This document shows, piece after piece, positions 61,083 to 64,000 of a stretch of DNA of 64,000 bases. A model generated the notes under the pieces. It was given only the letters and a program-made list of their open reading frames with translations. It had not been told where the DNA came from and did no database searches. Both the position numbers and the translations under genes were made by a program. Location: assembly GCF_001640025.1 (NCBI RefSeq), contig NC_031672.1, positions 1,860,001 through 1,924,000 on the forward strand. Reading direction: 5' to 3'. The stretch comes from Sugiyamaella lignohabitans. Its lineage: Eukaryota > Ascomycota > Dipodascomycetes > Dipodascales > Trichomonascaceae. The stretch's first letter is position 1; every line of letters begins with the position of its first letter.

Positions 61083-64000
61083 TTAGAAGCTCGTGGTGAA
61101 GATGGCGTCGCATTTGTCGATGAGGAGCTGGGTGCTGTCATTGCGGGCTTGCATGTCGATGATTTCGCGTTGGCCACTGAGGTCGCGAGCGAGGGTTGGT
61201 GCGAAGACGACGGCGATGTTTCGCGTGGTCATGAGGTTTTGGGACGCGAATTGCGACACTTTGAGCAGGTGACGAACCACGAACTCGAGACAGTCACGGT
61301 GAGAAGGTGGCAGTGAAGTCACTACTGACCGTAGAGCATCGATTTTCTTGTCGTCAGAACTGGCAAAAGGGGCTTTAATGTACTCGTCATAGGCATCAAA
61401 CGTGATTAATGGCACGGGGAGGTAACGAAGATACTGCTTGAGTGCACTGGTGACTCCGCTGATATCTCCAGAAAGCTCCTCGTTGAAATCGCCTTCGATG
61501 GTTTTGGCGAAGGCTTCTTCAATAGCAGTCACTTGCGATTTGGCTCCGGATTTACGGTAGATTCCTTCAAAAGTCATACCTCGAGCCTCGACTTCTTCGA
61601 TACATCGGGTGACAATAACGGGTATTTTGTTTCCTTCAAAGGCCACTCGCCATTCAATTGATGCTCCCATCAACTCTGGTTCACCGTTGACATTGGTGTT
61701 GGTGGTGGTAGAACCAGCAGTGTTGGTGAGATGTGCACTTCCATTGCCGACAACAGTGGATCCAGAAGAGAGTGACGAGTTAGATCCTCGGAGATGGGCA
61801 TTGTTACCGCCTGGCTGACCAAGTGTAGCAGTGGCAGCAAGAGCGACTGCGGCAATAGCACTTCCTCCTGATGACGATTCGCTGTTCTTGAACCATCCGT
61901 TTCTAGAATTCTTGGTCACAGTAGCAGTAGCTGATGATGACCCGTTGCTGTTTAGACCACCATCGGTGCTGGAGTTGTTATGACCTTCATAGAATTCCGG
62001 TCCTGCTTCAAAATCGTTGGCAAATACTTTGTTGAGTCCCTTGGCAACAACAGCTCCAGGACGTTTCCAGAACTTTCGTGCTGTAACTCGGTCTTTACGA
62101 GTATCTACTACTTGACCTGCGTCAAGAACTGTGACCATTGGCTCGTCAAAACCCATATCACGTTCCTTTTCCCGTTCTCGCTCGCGTTCTCGTTCTCGTT
62201 CTCGTTCAAGTGCACGATCTCGACCGCTGTCTTTGGGAGGAATTTCCACTTTGATGTTACGAGAGGGTGATTGTGGAACCTCTTTACGACGTACTGTATG
62301 ACTAGGTGGAGCCTTATGACCATGATGGGGGAAAGCATATGGACCAAACTTATCAATCATTTGTTTCGATAGTTCATTATTCATATCAGCCAGTTGTGAG
62401 TTTTTAATGTTCAATAGACTGCTTTCTTCGACAGCTTTGTCTCTGATTTGGGTCAGTTTAGCAGTCTCGGCTTTGAGATTGTCTCGTTGGATGACGAGAT
62501 CAGTGATTTCTGCCATGAGTGAAGATTTCATTGTCGCCATCTCGCTTGTAAACTCGTCGAGAAGTTGACTTTGTGATTCAACCGTGCCAGCGTCTTTAGC
62601 GTTTTCTAGAACCAATATCTCTTTTCGTACTACTTCACCATGTGCTTCTAATCCAGCAATAGTCTTGCGTTTCTCCTGAATATCGGACTCGAGATTTTGT
62701 AAATGAGGTGCAGCCGCTGCTCCTGCCTCGTCTTTCTCTTTTAACAATCGTTCGAGTTCGACAATTCGCTTGTTTGCTTGAACTAGTTCTCTTGTCAGAC
62801 TGTCGACATTGGAAGTGATGATAACAGGTGGTGTAACAATTGGCGAATCAGAAGCGGTGATATTAGCAGCTGCTTCGAGGGGCAGTCGAGTGGTAGGACG
62901 ACGGGTGTCACTAATAGACCGTCTATGGCCAACAATTGGAGAACTAGCTGATCCCAAACTTGGCGAGGTGATATCTGGAACAAACGAGTCGATAGCTGGA
63001 TAACCATCTAATCCAATATTAAGCAGGGGAGACGAAGCAGCCACTGCTGCGAGACTTGGGGGTGATACAGGCGACGCACCAGGCGATAGTTTATTCAGCG
63101 ACAGTCGAGGAGGCATGTTGTTTCTAGGGGTAACAGTATGTGTAGAATTGTCGTAAGCATCTGCTATGGATGAAAAAGTATCGTCACCAGATGATTTGGG
63201 TGTTACAGGAAGTTCAGTGTTGCTAGCAGGACTAGAAGGTCTGTTATTGTCTGAGTTCATTTTTTGTTGTTGACGAAAAACAGCACTTGGACTAGCAGTT
63301 CTGCCTGACGAATCGCCCATTGGCGGTCGTGGAGAGATGGATCTTAAAGCTGATCTGTCGGGTACCACGACTTCAGGACGAAGGGTCGAACGAGACTGTC
63401 GCAATGGCTCTTCTTCAATCTTTGATTTGGCTACATAATCAGTTGGCGAGGGGATTTCTGGGGACGTTGTAGCAGTGTTTTCAGTGTCATCAGTAGTATA
63501 CTCTCCCAAAGACCAGCTTGACGGGAGGTTAGAATCGCTTAAATAAATGGCGTTTCGGGGAGAAACCGACTCATGAGGAGGCTCATGATATCCCTCGACC
63601 GATTTGTATAGTTTGTCTAGTGGTTGAGGTAGAAGCTGTTGAGAAGCAGCAGCAGGCGACGGTGAAGATAATGGTACACTAGTGGTTTGCGATTGCGATT
63701 GTGACTGTGATTGCGAATGTGGTAGTGATTGTGATTGAGAAGTTCCGTGAGTTGCAGTATCTGGAGATACAGCACTGGAAGACGACAACGTACCAGCACT
63801 GGAAATCGATGAAGACGACTTAGTAGGAAGCATTGAGTTTCTTGTTGCCACAGGCTTTCTCCTTGTGAGTTCGGGGGACGCCAGGCTATTATTATTGCTA
63901 TTCTGCTGACTCGAACTACCAACACTGCTTCCCAGACTGGTGGAATCACCAGTAAAACTGGCCGAGGCACCAGTAAAACCGGTTAACTCACCTTGACTAG
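61083..64000 (-). CDS. Rho GTPase-activating protein (RGA1/RGA2-like), 5' end outside window
   Basis: The frame is open to the right edge of the window, so at least 972 residues; an apparent start at 63851 is a GTG and not a start. The visible part is Ser/Gln/Asn-rich with low-complexity runs (SQSQSQSQ; an ERERERERE run), then a coiled coil of about 150 residues (ELVQANKRIVELERLLKEKD onward), more low complexity, and a C-terminal RhoGAP domain: GMTFEGIYRKSGAKSQV (arginine finger), LKQYLRYLPVPLITFDAY and NIAVVFAPTLARDLSG. The domain order fits fungal Rga1/Rga2-type regulators of Cdc42, whose LIM domains would lie beyond the edge. It would act at sites of polarised growth. No intron seen. Confidence 0.88.
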   Translation of the reverse strand, partial: SQGELTGFTGASASFTGDSTSLGSSVGSSSQQNSNNNSLASPELTRRKPVATRNSMLPTKSSSSISSAGTLSSSSAVSPDTATHGTSQSQSLPHSQSQSQSQSQTTSVPLSSPSPAAASQQLLPQPLDKLYKSVEGYHEPPHESVSPRNAIYLSDSNLPSSWSLGEYTTDDTENTATTSPEIPSPTDYVAKSKIEEEPLRQSRSTLRPEVVVPDRSALRSISPRPPMGDSSGRTASPSAVFRQQQKMNSDNNRPSSPASNTELPVTPKSSGDDTFSSIADAYDNSTHTVTPRNNMPPRLSLNKLSPGASPVSPPSLAAVAASSPLLNIGLDGYPAIDSFVPDITSPSLGSASSPIVGHRRSISDTRRPTTRLPLEAAANITASDSPIVTPPVIITSNVDSLTRELVQANKRIVELERLLKEKDEAGAAAAPHLQNLESDIQEKRKTIAGLEAHGEVVRKEILVLENAKDAGTVESQSQLLDEFTSEMATMKSSLMAEITDLVIQRDNLKAETAKLTQIRDKAVEESSLLNIKNSQLADMNNELSKQMIDKFGPYAFPHHGHKAPPSHTVRRKEVPQSPSRNIKVEIPPKDSGRDRALEREREREREREREKERDMGFDEPMVTVLDAGQVVDTRKDRVTARKFWKRPGAVVAKGLNKVFANDFEAGPEFYEGHNNSSTDGGLNSNGSSSATATVTKNSRNGWFKNSESSSGGSAIAAVALAATATLGQPGGNNAHLRGSNSSLSSGSTVVGNGSAHLTNTAGSTTTNTNVNGEPELMGASIEWRVAFEGNKIPVIVTRCIEEVEARGMTFEGIYRKSGAKSQVTAIEEAFAKTIEGDFNEELSGDISGVTSALKQYLRYLPVPLITFDAYDEYIKAPFASSDDKKIDALRSVVTSLPPSHRDCLEFVVRHLLKVSQFASQNLMTTRNIAVVFAPTLARDLSGQREIIDMQARNDSTQLLIDKCDAIFTTSF

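Noticed and set aside
1..64000. tRNA or rRNA genes
   Set aside because: I looked for GTTCRANNC T-arms with matching A boxes and for rRNA-like blocks on both strands and saw none; a tRNAscan/Infernal run would be needed to exclude a diverged one.

Overview
This window looks like nuclear DNA of a budding yeast (Saccharomycotina), probably from an early-branching lineage. The reasons are compact genes, introns with GTAAGT-type donors and near-invariant TACTAAC/CTAAC branch points about 10 nt before the acceptor, the SFM1-DDL1 neighbour pair also found in Saccharomyces cerevisiae (YOR021C-YOR022C), and genes that S. cerevisiae lacks or reduces (COP9 subunit 6, a FluG-type glutamine synthetase-like gene, an intact VRL1). 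A Trichomonascaceae/Dipodascales-type yeast is a guess from these traits, not a proof.

Layout. 0-8 kb: the 3' end of a PIP-kinase-like gene, a LETM1-domain gene, SFM1 (three exons), DDL1 and RPS22. 8.2-13.3 kb: the first copy of a roughly 5 kb repeat unit carrying a large P-loop NTPase gene (copy A) and, head to head with it, a truncated relative. 13.9-25.9 kb: single-copy metabolic and trafficking genes (VRL1, an aldo/keto reductase, a short-chain dehydrogenase, a glutamine synthetase-like gene). 26-45 kb: an AT-rich repeat island with NTPase copies B (frameshifted), C and D, several fragments, an LTR-like repeat and small inverted-repeat elements. 45.7-64 kb: MIX23, CSN6, a full-length PIP-kinase-like gene whose 3' part is duplicated at the window start, a pseudophosphatase, eEF2 (EFT), formate dehydrogenase and a RhoGAP.

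Two signals stand out. First, a GC-rich, hairpin-forming element occurs about 38 times. Its full form is about 135 bp, with inverted arms of about 55-60 bp around a 22-26 bp core. It lies in 8 of the 12 coding introns I can define, in several almost filling the intron, so it may be an introner-like or intron-seeking element. It is absent from 26.0-45.0 kb. Second, four large and several broken copies of a fungal P-loop NTPase family occur in 36 kb, with a Q-S-S-x-x-G-K-S-R P-loop and a possible C-terminal nuclease-like motif (related, I infer, to Crinkler/RHS-type proteins). They sit on inverted and direct duplications with mosaic similarity and share a CACGTG site about 125 bp before each start.

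The housekeeping genes are ordinary and well supported: translation (RPS22, eEF2, the Rps3 methyltransferase SFM1), mitochondria (LETM1-like, DDL1, MIX23), endosomal traffic (VRL1), the COP9 signalosome (CSN6), formate oxidation (FDH1) and Rho signalling (RhoGAP). All spliced models here were assembled by eye from reading frame, splice signals and family alignment.
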